A stretch of DNA of 64,000 nt. Origin: Heterostelium multicystogenum (Eukaryota; Evosea; Eumycetozoa; Acytosteliales; Acytosteliaceae). This document shows, piece after piece, positions 1 through 10,618 of this stretch (the first letter of the stretch is position 1; each line of letters opens with the position of its first letter). A program made the translations under genes and the position numbers. A model generated the notes under the pieces. It was not told the origin of the DNA. It did no database searches and was given only the letters and a program-made list of their open reading frames with translations. Location: NCBI GenBank assembly GCA_003667245.1, contig RCNN01000101.1, positions 1-64,000 of the forward strand. The letters are read 5' to 3'.

Positions 1-338
1 ATTGATTATAGGGCTATTGAGAAATTTAGTTTTTCTCTGCCCTGAGAGAGGTGATCTTATATTGCATGTTCATATCTTCTTCTTCTTCTTCTTCTTCTTA
101 CCTTCAATTATTTATGTGATTATATATGAGAAGAAATTGATTTAACTCAGTGATCAAAAATAATGAGTGGATGTGTTTAATTCATTCATTCTTGGGTGTG
201 TACTCTTTAAAAAATTTAATATTTATATTTTCTCAAATTTATCTTTTTTTGCAAAAAAACGAACGAATCAAATGAATTATTATTAATTGTTATTATTAGT
301 TATTATTTTTAATATCACCATTATTACATATATGTAAA
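1..338. other. Intergenic, left edge
   Basis: AT-rich sequence with no reading frame I can support. It holds a short CTT microsatellite at about 76-99 and poly-A/T runs leading up to the NVL start. It probably contains the NVL promoter and 5' leader, but no specific element is recognised. Confidence 0.5.
76..99. repeat. CTT trinucleotide microsatellite
   Basis: About eight tandem CTT units in the leader region upstream of the first gene. Confidence 0.85.
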
Positions 339-3041
339 ATGAAGAAGTCTTCAGGAGCTTTATATGATAATAAGTTAGTTGAGAGAATTGAAAGTATCGA
401 ATTTCTCAAATAATGCATATCTAGATGCTGAGACTATCGCCACAAAGCTGAGATCACAGTTCTCAGAGTATAATAGAAAACCATACAAAGCTTTCCTGAC
501 CCAAGTTGAAAGAGGTAACCTATAGACTAGTTACTTATTTGATATATATTATTATATATTGATTGACTGTATTGATTATAGCGGTACAAATTATTATGAA
601 ATCAGTGGATGAATATGTAGACGATGAAGCAGAGCAAGCACAAGAGAATGGAGATGGTGATGAAAATCAATGTAGATCAAGAACAAGCTGCTTCAAACGA
701 CGATAATAATATGCAGGTTGGAGAAGGAAATGACAGTGATGTTGAGTTTATCTCGGAAACTAAAAATACAGATGCAGCCGCTAAACAGAAGAGTTCCTCC
801 AACAGTTTGAATCAAGCGATTCTATCAAGCTATAAGTCAAATTCAAAGTCAACCACACCACCAACTACACCTCCCATCTATGTCAGTAATAATCCACTTG
901 GAAAAAGATCGAGAGACCAAACTCCAACTCAAACTACACCAATCAAATCAGATGCTGCTTCACAGCCACAGACACCAAACGACACTAAGAAACAGCGTCG
1001 ACTGAAATCATCGCAATCATCAGTTTGCTACCGATAGAAATCCATTGCTTTCGGCAAAGGAAGCTTCATTGTTAAAGGTCGGTACGATTCCATCAGTCGA
1101 TTTTTACAAATATAGGTGGAATTGAGCCGATCCTTCAGAGCATTCGTCATGATATTCAAAATCCCAATATGTCAGCCAGGAATCTATAGACACCTCGGTG
1201 CTGACCCACCAAGAGGTATTTCTGCTGCATGGTCCACCTGGAACTGGTAAGACTCTCCTGGCTAATGCAAATTGCGGGTGAGCTTAAGATTCCATTGATC
1301 TCCATATCGGCACCAGAGATTGCCAGTGGACTTTCTGGTGAATCAGAGTCAAAGATTAGAGGATTGTTTGCATCGGCTCAAGAACAGGCACCATGTATTG
1401 TATTCATCGACGAAATCGACGCCATTGCATCAAGTCGTCAAAACGCATCGAAAGAAATGGAGCGTCGTATTGTAGCACAGCTTATCTCATGTATGGACGC
1501 ACTGAACATGCGTGCAGCAAATAGTAACTCAAACTATCAATCAACTAGAGCAGAGAGCATTTCAGATCAACCTGAGACTCAAAACAATGGACACATCATC
1601 GTAATTGGAGCGACAAACAGACCAGAATCTATTGATCCAGCCCTAAGAATGGGTGGTAGATTCGATAGAGAAATTGGCCTGGGTGTACCAGATCAACTGG
1701 CAAGAGAGAAGATACTCAGGGTGTTGACATCAAGAATGAGATTGGGCAAGGACTTTAATTATGCAGAGATTGCTTCTATCACACCTGGATACGTTGGAGC
1801 AGATCTCAATCTTTTGGCAAAAACTGCAGCAAACTATTCTATTGTTCGTGCAATGGCACAAGTAAATTTCGAATCCGTCGAACAGATGAAGAAACCTTTG
1901 GATCCTGAACAACTGGATCACCTCTATATAGAAATGGCGGACTTTAGAAATGCAGCAAAGAAGGTACAACCTGCAGCAAAGAGAGAAGGTTTCGCCACTG
2001 TACCAAATGTTACATGGGACGATATTGGTGCTCTTAGCACAATTCGTGATGAGCTTACCAAGACCATTCTTCGTCCAATTAGACACCCCGGAGATTACAA
2101 ACTTATGGGTATTAATTCCCCTGCTGGTGTACTTATGTATGGACCACCAGGTTGCGGTAAAACCCTGTTGGCGAAAGCCATTGCTAGTGAATGCCGTAAG
2201 TATTCAGTTGGTCATGACAGGATTGAGAATGGGCAATACTAATATTGATGTATCTTTAGAGGCAAACTTTATATCTGTTAAAGGTCCTGAGTTGTTGAAT
2301 AAGTATGTTGGTGAGTCGGAGAGAGCAGTAAGACAAGTTTTCCAAAGAGCATCTGCCTCCGCTCCTTGTGTAATATTTTTTGATGAGTTTGATGCTCTTG
2401 CCCAGAAGAGAGGTTCAGACGGTGGAAATCAAGCTTCAGAGAGAGTAGTAAATATGTTGTTGACAGAGATGGATGGTTTGGAGAAGCGTTCGGAAGTGTT
2501 TATCGTTGCCGCTACCAATCGTCCTGATATCATCGATAGTGCATTGCTCAGACCTGGACGTCTTGACAAATTGCTTTATGTCCCATTGCCATCACCAGAG
2601 GAAAGAGTTGAAATTTTGAGAACAGTTACATCCAAGATTCCATTGGACGACGACGTCGATTTGGATTCAATTGGTAAAGACCCCAGATGCCATGCATTCA
2701 GTGGTGCTGATCTTTCATTGCTGGTTAAAGAGGCAGCTATGTCTGCGCTGGACAAGGTATTCGAAGTACGTGATAAGAGCAACATCGATTCAAAATCGCC
2801 CATCCAAGCCAAAGTATCAATGGACGACTTTATATTTTCTCTCAACAAAACCAAACCCTCCGTTTCAAAGAAGGACGAATTGAGGTATCATAAACTGAAT
2901 TTAAATATTAAACAAACAAGAGATCAAGTTGCAGAGGAAATGAAAAGAAACCAATCATCGACAGTGCCAACAACCAACGGCAAACCACAAAATGGAACTG
3001 AAAACCATTCATCATCAAAGGACCCAATGATTTTATCGTAA
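339..3041 (+). CDS. nvl: NVL/Rix7-type AAA ATPase, 60S ribosome biogenesis
   Basis: Nuclear VCP-like tandem AAA+ ATPase. In known family members it releases assembly factors from pre-60S ribosomes in the nucleolus. The start at 339 gives an N-terminus (DNKLVERIE) like the NVL nucleolar-targeting helical domain. A GT-AG intron lies at 515-581. An acidic, Ser/Thr-rich linker follows, then AAA domain 1 (Walker A GPPGTGKT near 1230-1255, Walker B FIDEIDA near 1400). AAA domain 2 has GPPGCGKT near 2150 and FFDEFDA near 2385, followed by the SRH with RPGRLDK. A second intron at 2196-2259 splits domain 2 and splices in phase. The reading frame is broken near 385, 660, 1040-1110, 1180, 1215 and 1268. 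Several breaks sit in A or T runs, and conserved residues continue across each, so I take them as sequence errors. From about 1270 to the stop the frame is clean apart from the intron. Identity is very secure. Confidence 0.93.
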
Positions 3042-3135
3042 ATAATAAAAACTCGCAGGTTTTTTGATTTTCTTAAAGTTCTTGCGCCCAAGAAAAATCC
3101 TTCCTTTGCGTCTTCGTTTTTTCCAATGATATTCG

Positions 3136-4793
3136 ATGTCTTATTCAGAGTCTTCAAAACGTAAAGCGGAACACAGTATTTCGAGGCCTGCAAAAGCTCA
3201 ATCCAAACCAAATGCTCCCTCGATTGTACTAGAATCGACACACTCTACAAGCACTTCATCCGTTGACCCAGACTTCCATCTCTCCAACAATGAATCATCT
3301 ATTAATAGTAGTGCTAAACAGTTAGCTTCACAAGCATCTGGAGATATCAAACCACCGCCACCACCATTGCAGCATCTAACTCAGGAGGTAAGACCTGCAG
3401 CTACACCTTCACAAAGAACATCGAACAAAAGAACTGAAACTCCATCCTTAGACGTTAAAGGAATCATCAGAATGGTTGAAGAAAATGTAGGGACTGAATT
3501 ATTTAATTTGTATTCTTATACTTACATGACAATAAACTATTAGGAAATGGAAAATGAAAATAAGTTTAAAAGATGTTCCCGATGAATTATTGGAAGAAGA
3601 AGAAGAAGAAGAAGAAATTAATGCTCCCTACATGGATCAATTTCCACCCGAAATCATGGTAAAGTCTACGAATTTCACTAGGGACCATATTATAGAACTA
3701 TACAGATTGGCCCTTCCCAACTTTTTGGCTCAAAGGAAAAGAGGACCCCTGCCTAAGATCACTTGGGTCGACTCAATCTTTATTTTACTCACGGTCTTCA
3801 AAGGTGGAATGACAATTGAGAAAGCTTCGGAAATATACAATACTAAAAATAATACCCTTACAGAATCTATTCGTCGAGCTAGCAACGCTCTACTCCCTGC
3901 ATTGAAAAAGAAATGGTTAGAAAACAAGGAGAGGCCACAAGAGTTAGACCATCCAACTCTTAAAAAGGTAGCACTTCTGATGGATTCAATATCTGTACAG
4001 GTTTGTCGTCCTGGTAGCTCTGCTGCAGCTAAACAATTATGGGATGCAAAGAGATGCATCTATGCCAGAAAGAAAGAATGTTTAGTAATGGCTAGTGCAC
4101 CACACTATTGTCTATTTATCAGCAAGAATAACATTGGTAGCTACAGTGACAGTAGAATCTTTAGTGAGAATTCGAGTAGATATGAAGAATATTTGAAAAG
4201 AAGTAGACCAAACACCTCAGAAATGGAAACCTTTATGGATGAACAAAGTGAATCTTCTGAAACTTTATCAAAAACAACAGCTGATCATAGATATTATTGG
4301 GAAATTCTTGCTGATTCTAGATACATAGGAGATCATCCCACTCCCTACCCTGTTCGAACCATCAATAATCCTACTGAGGGAGATAAAGAAGAATGTCGTC
4401 TCATTGAAGATTGCAATGCTTTGAAAGTGAAAGTCGAATGTTTCTTTGGAAGACTTACAAAGCTTTGGCATATCTTGCTATGGACTTATAAATTCGATCA
4501 AAGGCACTTTGACGATGACTTTGATCTTTGTGCTCTTTTAACGAATGAACATATTTCGAACATGAATGAATTGGAACTCAATGAAGCTTCATTCTACCGT
4601 AAAACCATAAACGCCAAGATTCAAAGATACCAAAATGAAATAGAAAAGAAAAAAACAATCGAGAGAGCAATATAAGAGAAGAAGAGACTCATTATTCCAG
4701 CAAGCCATTGAAAATGACACAGAATATCAAGAGCTCACAGCAGGAGAAAACCAGATGCATCAAGAAGGAGAATATGTTGATGAAGACGAATAA
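3136..4793 (+). CDS. Harbinger/HARBI1-like DDE superfamily protein, probably domesticated
   Basis: Protein of about 530 residues. A Ser/Pro-rich N-terminal part of about 117 residues is followed by a 57-nt GT-AG intron (3487-3543), an acidic Glu run, and a DDE_Tnp_4-like nuclease domain. Candidate catalytic acids are Asp in LLMDSIS (about 3980), Asp in ILADSRYIG (about 4310) and Glu in VKVECFFGRLTKLW (about 4435). The last motif matches the family's typical V-E-x-x-FGRL-K signature. The tail is basic then acidic and ends at 4793. Two one-base breaks fall in A runs: AAAA near 3570 and A7 near 4655. Removing one A at each restores a continuous frame. I see no terminal inverted repeats or target duplication at the edges, and the gene has an intron and sits between host genes. 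Domestication is therefore inferred, and an old element copy remains possible. Confidence 0.7.
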
Positions 4794-5207
4794 CTTAGTT
4801 CTTCTCCGAAACACATTTGTGGATAAACATTGTATTTAAACTTAAACCTCCAACTTTGAGTATTATTTAGCAAGATCTTTGAGTTTATGTTATTAATTTA
4901 TTTACTTCAATTCGTTTATTTAATGTAGAAAAGGAAGTATCAATAGTTGTTATTGTAGTATAAGCTGTTATTGTTATGGTTATAAATAATTTATGATTTT
5001 TTTGATTTTTGATTTTTTTGTTAGATATATATATTTATATTGACATGAAGGGTGAGGAGGAGTAACTCTAAAATATCAATCATTTGATATCTTAAATTGG
5101 ATTGTGACTTGGATTTTGATTTGGATTGGTTGTTGGTTTGTTTGAAATGGTTGACTAATATACTGGATGGTTTGATTTGTTTGTTGTTTTTTTTTTTTTG
5201 TTATTAT
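4794..5207. other. Intergenic between convergent genes
   Basis: A convergent spacer rich in A/T runs, with a poly-T tract near 5190. No coding or RNA signal was seen. It presumably carries both 3' ends. Confidence 0.5.
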
Positions 5208-6601
5208 TTATTGATTATTATCATCAATATATAATTCATCTGGATCGTCAGTGTAGTTTCTGTGTACTTCTCCAGAGTCTGATAAACGTTTCTTTCTTGG
5301 TGAGTCCATGTCTAGATTTTTCGAGTGAGGTGGAAAGCAACATGTCAATGGAGGAACGCTTAACTTTGAAATCATCGAAAAGCTGGCCGTGGATTTGAAA
5401 GAATTAATGGTGAAGTATTTAAGCGAGGAATATTGATAGAGTGTGATTGTTGGCGTGGCGATGAAGCGTGTGATGCGATGTTGGAGCTTGATGATACTGT
5501 AATGGGTGAGCTTGGGGTCTGGACAGGTGAAGACATGATGGAGTTTGTACTGTTCTTTCTGCCGCCCTTCTGCATAGTCCATGGATCAACTATTTGCTTC
5601 AAGCGCCAGAAACCATTCTGTTTGTAGGTGTCCATTCCAGACTCGAATATATTCTTTGAGTGTGAAAGCATGTCTTGGATCTGCTTGTGCCAGTTTTCAG
5701 AACGCTTTCTTGTTGAGACACAAGATATCCCAATGTGTAGTCATGAATTCATAGACATCGGTCTTGAGCGAAAAGAATGGCTTTTTCGCGCATCTCGTGG
5801 TGAAGTGTAAAAAAGACAACTCTCATTATGCTTGCCCAGGTTGGGGACTTGATGAGGAGCTCTGGCTGGCCACGCTGGCAGAGAAGACAATCGTTGAGAT
5901 TGCACAATATAGATGGGTTGGAGTTTTGTGATGGTGAGGAGGGGAGTGAGCTCGAGGAAGCATTCATCATTGGTGAGGAGGTTGGGGTGGTGTTGTTGGA
6001 GGAGATTGGTTGACTTTTTACAGGTGATGAATGCTGTTGTTGTTTGAAATGAATGGAATTTGATTGGCTTTGATGGAGGGGATGATGGTACAGATTGGAG
6101 TGGGGATGATGACAATGATATTAATGAACAGGAGTTTGTGATGGAGTCGGTTGATGTAGATAACAAAGATTCAGCGGATGATCTGAGTGATGTATTGGTG
6201 GGGGAGGTTGCGCGCAATGGAATGGGGATAGAGGAGAAGTGGGAGCCCGATGAGGAGGACTGATAGAACATATTACTAAAGGAGGTTGGTGCTGCTGGAC
6301 TTGAGACTGTTGGTGGTAGTGGACTCTGAGTCATTGGCAACACCACTGTTGTTGCTGTCATATAATACAAATGAGTTGGATGGTGAGTTGGAGAAGCCCG
6401 ACTTGCTTGATGATCTCAATCCCGATGATGAGGAGAGGCTGGAGCGACCAAAAACAGGGGAGGCTGGGACACCCATCTGCATCTTGTCCTGTGAAGATCT
6501 GTGGTGAAGAAGCGGCACTGTTTCCACTCTTTTGATACTGAATTGCTACGATTCTTCAAATCGAATAGGATGTGTGGGGCAATTTCTTCAAAGTCTTCCA
6601 T
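5208..6601 (-). CDS. Unrecognised Ser-rich, probably nuclear protein with a winged-helix-like segment
   Basis: I cannot name this family. The minus-strand frame starts at 6601 (MEDFEEIAPHILFDLKNRSNS) and runs through a long Ser/Pro/Asn-rich low-complexity region. It then enters a compact conserved-looking stretch (about 5830-5560) reading FFSLKTDVYEFMTTHWDI, then SENWHKQIQDML, then GFWRLKQIVDPW. A second low-complexity stretch follows, and the C-terminus has a basic SPRKKRL motif and an acidic tail ending at 5208. The W-x(n)-L-S-x(n)-F-x-S-G-x(n)-G-F-W-x-L pattern recalls winged-helix modules of chromatin proteins, but that is only an impression. The frame is broken at least near 6530, 6290, 5775, 5720 and 5330, and long sensible stretches continue across each. 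The gene is convergent with the DDE gene. I see no intron. Confidence 0.55.
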
Positions 6602-7579
6602 GGTTATTATTATTGTGGTGGTGTGATGATGATGGTGGTGGTGGTGTTTAGATATAAGTATAATTATATTATTTTGTAATTGGGCGGGGCTGTACTATTT
6701 ATTATAAATAATAATAATAATAATAATATAATAATATATATAATCTGTTTTGTTTGGTGAATGAATATTACAGAATGGGGGCAGCGGTAGATCAAACCTC
6801 GGGTCAGTCAGCAGTCAATCAGTCAGAGTCAGGTGTTTAATAATCTTTGGATTTTAAATTGAATCTGTTTTAAGCGAAAGAAATAGTTTAGTTTAGTTTT
6901 TTTTGTGTTTTTTTTTTGATGATTTTTTTTAATTTAATCAATATATTAAAATGTTAATATATAGATGAATTGAAAGATTAATTTGAAGGGGGTGCGAAAC
7001 AAAAAAAGATTTCCAAGCTGATTGGGACTAAATTGGGAATTGAAACTAATCATTTTTAGGTTTTTTTTGGTTTGGGGTAAAACCAATCGTTGTTCCGTTT
7101 CAAATTAAACTACTGGTGGAGATTGATTGTTTTGGGGTTTTTGGCAATGATTTTTTTTGTGGTTTGGCATTAATTTTACTTTTTTTTGTTAAATTTAGGA
7201 AATAAACGATAGTGATTGATTGTGCTACCCAATGCAAAAATGGAAAAGATAGGTTGGATGCTGACTGATTGTTTTCAAAAAGTAAATTAAATCATAAGCG
7301 ATTAATAATAATAATAATAATCTGGAAAACAAAAAAAAATATATATCTTAACAGGTGCCATATACATTATTCGTCCTATGCTTTTCATCACTCAGCACAA
7401 AGCATCACAATCGTCATAGACAAGAACGTGTGTTGTTATTTAAAAGTAGAAGCAAACAAATTAATCAATCGATTCGATTTGATTGATAATATTATTAATT
7501 ATTTATTTGACAATATTTAAAAAACCAATACTTGATTACTAGTAATAGTTTTTACTGGTTGGGTGTCGGAGCAGCGAGA

Positions 7580-7641
7580 ATGGAGCGGAAATTTGTCGGC
7601 GTGATACTTTTGTGTTTGATTTTATTGATTGATAGTGATAA
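7580..7641 (+). CDS. Possible first exon of a short secreted peptide
   Basis: An ATG at 7580 opens a frame that begins MERKFVGVILLCLILLIDSD. This has the layout of a signal peptide: two basic residues, an uninterrupted hydrophobic core, then small/acidic residues. It runs straight into a strong donor (A|GTAAGTTT) at 7641. The local base composition is clearly less AT-rich than its surroundings. The nearest acceptor I can see (after TTTTAG near 7845) would give only a few more residues before a stop, so no full protein can be assembled. This may be chance, a very small peptide, or a gene with a missed exon. Confidence 0.15.
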
Positions 7642-7971
7642 GTAAGTTTAACTTTTTGGAAAAGAATTAAATTGTTATTTGTTTAACTCTATGGTTGAAA
7701 CGAACTTGCATTTTAAATTTAATGCTTTCATCAATACTATTGAACAATAGTGAAATCAAATTTGATTTATTGATTGATACTCATTGATGGATGATGATTC
7801 TATTTAATTAAACACATTTTGATGATATGATGTTTGATATTTTAGAACAGAGAGTACTCTCTAACTACTCCCTGTTATTCTTGGGTGAAATCAATAAAGA
7901 TTGTGGAGGTTTTTGGAGTTGTTGGAATAGACATCAATATAAACCTGCTTTGGTAGCAATTCTATATTATT

Positions 7972-7999
7972 AATTATTATTATTATTATTATTATTATT
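7972..7999. repeat. TTA/ATT trinucleotide microsatellite
   Basis: About nine tandem ATT units in non-coding DNA. Confidence 0.8.
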
Positions 8000-10532
8000 T
8001 TATGAACCATCTCATTTGGAGGTGTCCTCAATATTTGAGGTTATATAAATGTAACGCACAAACAAAACATCCAATTTTGTTTAAATATAAATCATGGGTG
8101 ATCCCTGTTTCGTTGTCAAAATCAATCAATAGTAATAATAAATGTAGCTGTTTTATAATGACTATAATTGGTGTGTTGAAATAAACTTAATCAAACAAAT
8201 AAATCATAAGAAAGATAATACAATTTTCAATTTGAAAGACGATCGAATGTTGAATATGGAGTGTAGGTAGGCACAACTTACACCAAATTTAAATAATAAA
8301 AGAAGTTGATTGACAAGATATTCAAGGGTGTGTTGTTTAATTTGGATTTGTGTTGTGTCAAAAATGAACTGAGTTTTAAGGTGATGCAACATCAGTTCGA
8401 ATGATGATAAGGAATGTATTGATCAAGATGGAGGATCAAGTATTTTATTATTATAACCCACATACAAACAATAATCATTGGACGTTGATGTGTTTTGAGA
8501 TTTAAAATGAATAAAAGGAGCGTGTTTTTGTGGTAAAATCAAATGGAATGAAAAACTTTGAGAAGGAGGAGCGTATGGGTATAATAAAAGAGTTGGAAAA
8601 TACATCTAACTCTTTTGGGATTGTGGTTGAAAGGAGTGATGTAAATCTTGAGTTTTTGATCAAAATTAATTATACTGCTGCTAACTATGAAGTTGAACAA
8701 TAGCATAGTTATTTGTTGGTCAATATCAGAAAAGAAAGATATGAGAAGAGATGAATGGAGTTGAACAAAAACCGTTAATATAAATAAAAGTTTCTGATGG
8801 ATAATGGTTTGATGTGTAAAAAACCTATTTATTTACACAAACAATCTTATACAGCTTTTCAATGATATTAAATAATATAACAACAATAACAATAGCAACA
8901 ATATCACTGGGCTAGAAAGCGTTCAATTTGAATTTGTATTTATGTTGTATCGAATAGATTGTCAATTCAAATTTGCTTGATTTAAAAGTATGGTTGTTGA
9001 GTAAAAGTTGGAATGTAATATGTGATGATTCATTTAAAATGAGTATGTGGGGTCAATTAAATATAAAGTAACAAATGCGGGAGTAGATGAAATCGATGTG
9101 TGGGTAGAGGTATGGTGAGGTATAGTTATAACTAATATAGCGCTGAAATATACTACTAATAATTTAATTTTTGCTTCTAGATTACTTACGTTGGTATTGA
9201 AAGAGATGAAGTCGAGTTATGTTGGAACGTTTTCTTTTTTAGATATAGAGTTTGTTTTAGTTTAATTTATAAATTAAGCGAATGGGTTTTAGAAATACAT
9301 ATAAATATTAATTTATAATAAATAATATAAATATAGACTAATAATTAATTAAAGTAGCAGGAGGTATATTACAGATAATAAAATACAACAAGAGATAGGA
9401 GTGAGTGATTATTAATATAATGAAATAGTAATAAAGACTTTGATTGGGAATATTAGGCAATGTTGAGGCACTCGAGTCGATTAACAATTTTTTTAATATT
9501 TCTCACAAAACTTGGATGGATTTCCTTTCTGTGTGAAAAATATCAGAGAAATTTGATGAACTTTTTTGAATGATGTGGTGGTGTAGGGATTGTTTTTGAT
9601 GGTGCTGGGGCGGAGTTTAGGTGAAAACTAAAAAAGTACAAAAAAGAATCCTATTTGTTTTTTGTGTGTTTTTAGTCTTATTTTGGAAAAATAGAAAAAA
9701 AACTAGCAAAAAAAGAAATATAATAAGAATAGTGAGCTTAAATTTAAATCTTTAAGATTTGATCAAATAAGATTAACTTTTAAGCGAAACTAATTAGAGA
9801 GAAGAGAAGAGGATGAAGAGTAGTTATGTAGGATTATTGATTATGTTTTATATTTTATTATTATTATTTAATATTTAAGTATGAATAAATATATATATAT
9901 AAAGATATAATTTAGAGATAGTTTTATATAAATATATATGTATATTTATCACAAATGAAAATGATCTGTTGAAACTACCGACTTGGAGAGAATATAGGCA
10001 AGGTGTAGGTGATTCGACGCTTTCGTCTTTTTGAAATTTAACGTAAGCGGATCAAAACAAAAAAAAGCAATAAGTTTGAATTATACATTAAGCAACAGAG
10101 TTGATAAAATCGAACAGAGGTAAAAAAGGCAAAGATTGTTTTCTTGTCACTCTACAAGTGAAATCATTTAGTCAGTGAATTATTCAATATAATTAATAAG
10201 AAAGTTTTCCAAGGTGTTTTCTTTGCGGGTACTATATTCTTTGATTGATGTGGGGTTGACCTTTCTGAATTCAGAGAGAAGCAACACTCTGGCGAATGGG
10301 CTATCGAGGCCTCTATAACAGAGTCTTTTTGCTTGGTTTCATTGCTAATTTTACATGAAATTAGTATGCCCATTAATGGAGAAAACTCATTTGTGATGAC
10401 ACTCACAAATATTTAAACAGTCAGCTTGTGAAGTGAACACAAACGGCCTCACTCTCACTTATTATTAGTTTTTTTGTTTTTTCTAAAAATTGTTGGTTTG
10501 GTTTTGATTTAAGATATTTTGGTATGCACTTT

Positions 10533-10618
10533 AACCTCACAATTTCTGTTTAGGCAGGTGGTTTTCTCACCTGGTACCTTCACCCAAACAAACCTATTAA
10601 CTTATGCTAGGTGAGGTT
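10533..10618. ncRNA. Possible structured RNA element
   Basis: AACCTCAC (10533-10540) is exactly complementary to GTGAGGTT (10611-10618). Inside this 8-bp closing stem lies a perfect hairpin, CAGGTG (10555-10560) with CACCTG (10568-10573), with a 7-nt loop. The segment is less AT-rich than its flanks. There is no T-arm consensus, so it is not a normal tRNA, and I did not find the 11-nt motif of dictyostelid class I RNAs. Strand is unknown because the pairing is symmetric. It could be chance. Confidence 0.2.

Noticed and set aside
3041..4850. Intact mobile element around the DDE gene
   Set aside because: No inverted terminal repeats or target duplications could be found in the 95-bp spacer to NVL or in the downstream flank.
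8204..8605. Two 60-codon minus-strand frames
   Set aside because: Composition follows AT-rich DNA and there is no neighbouring exon or motif.
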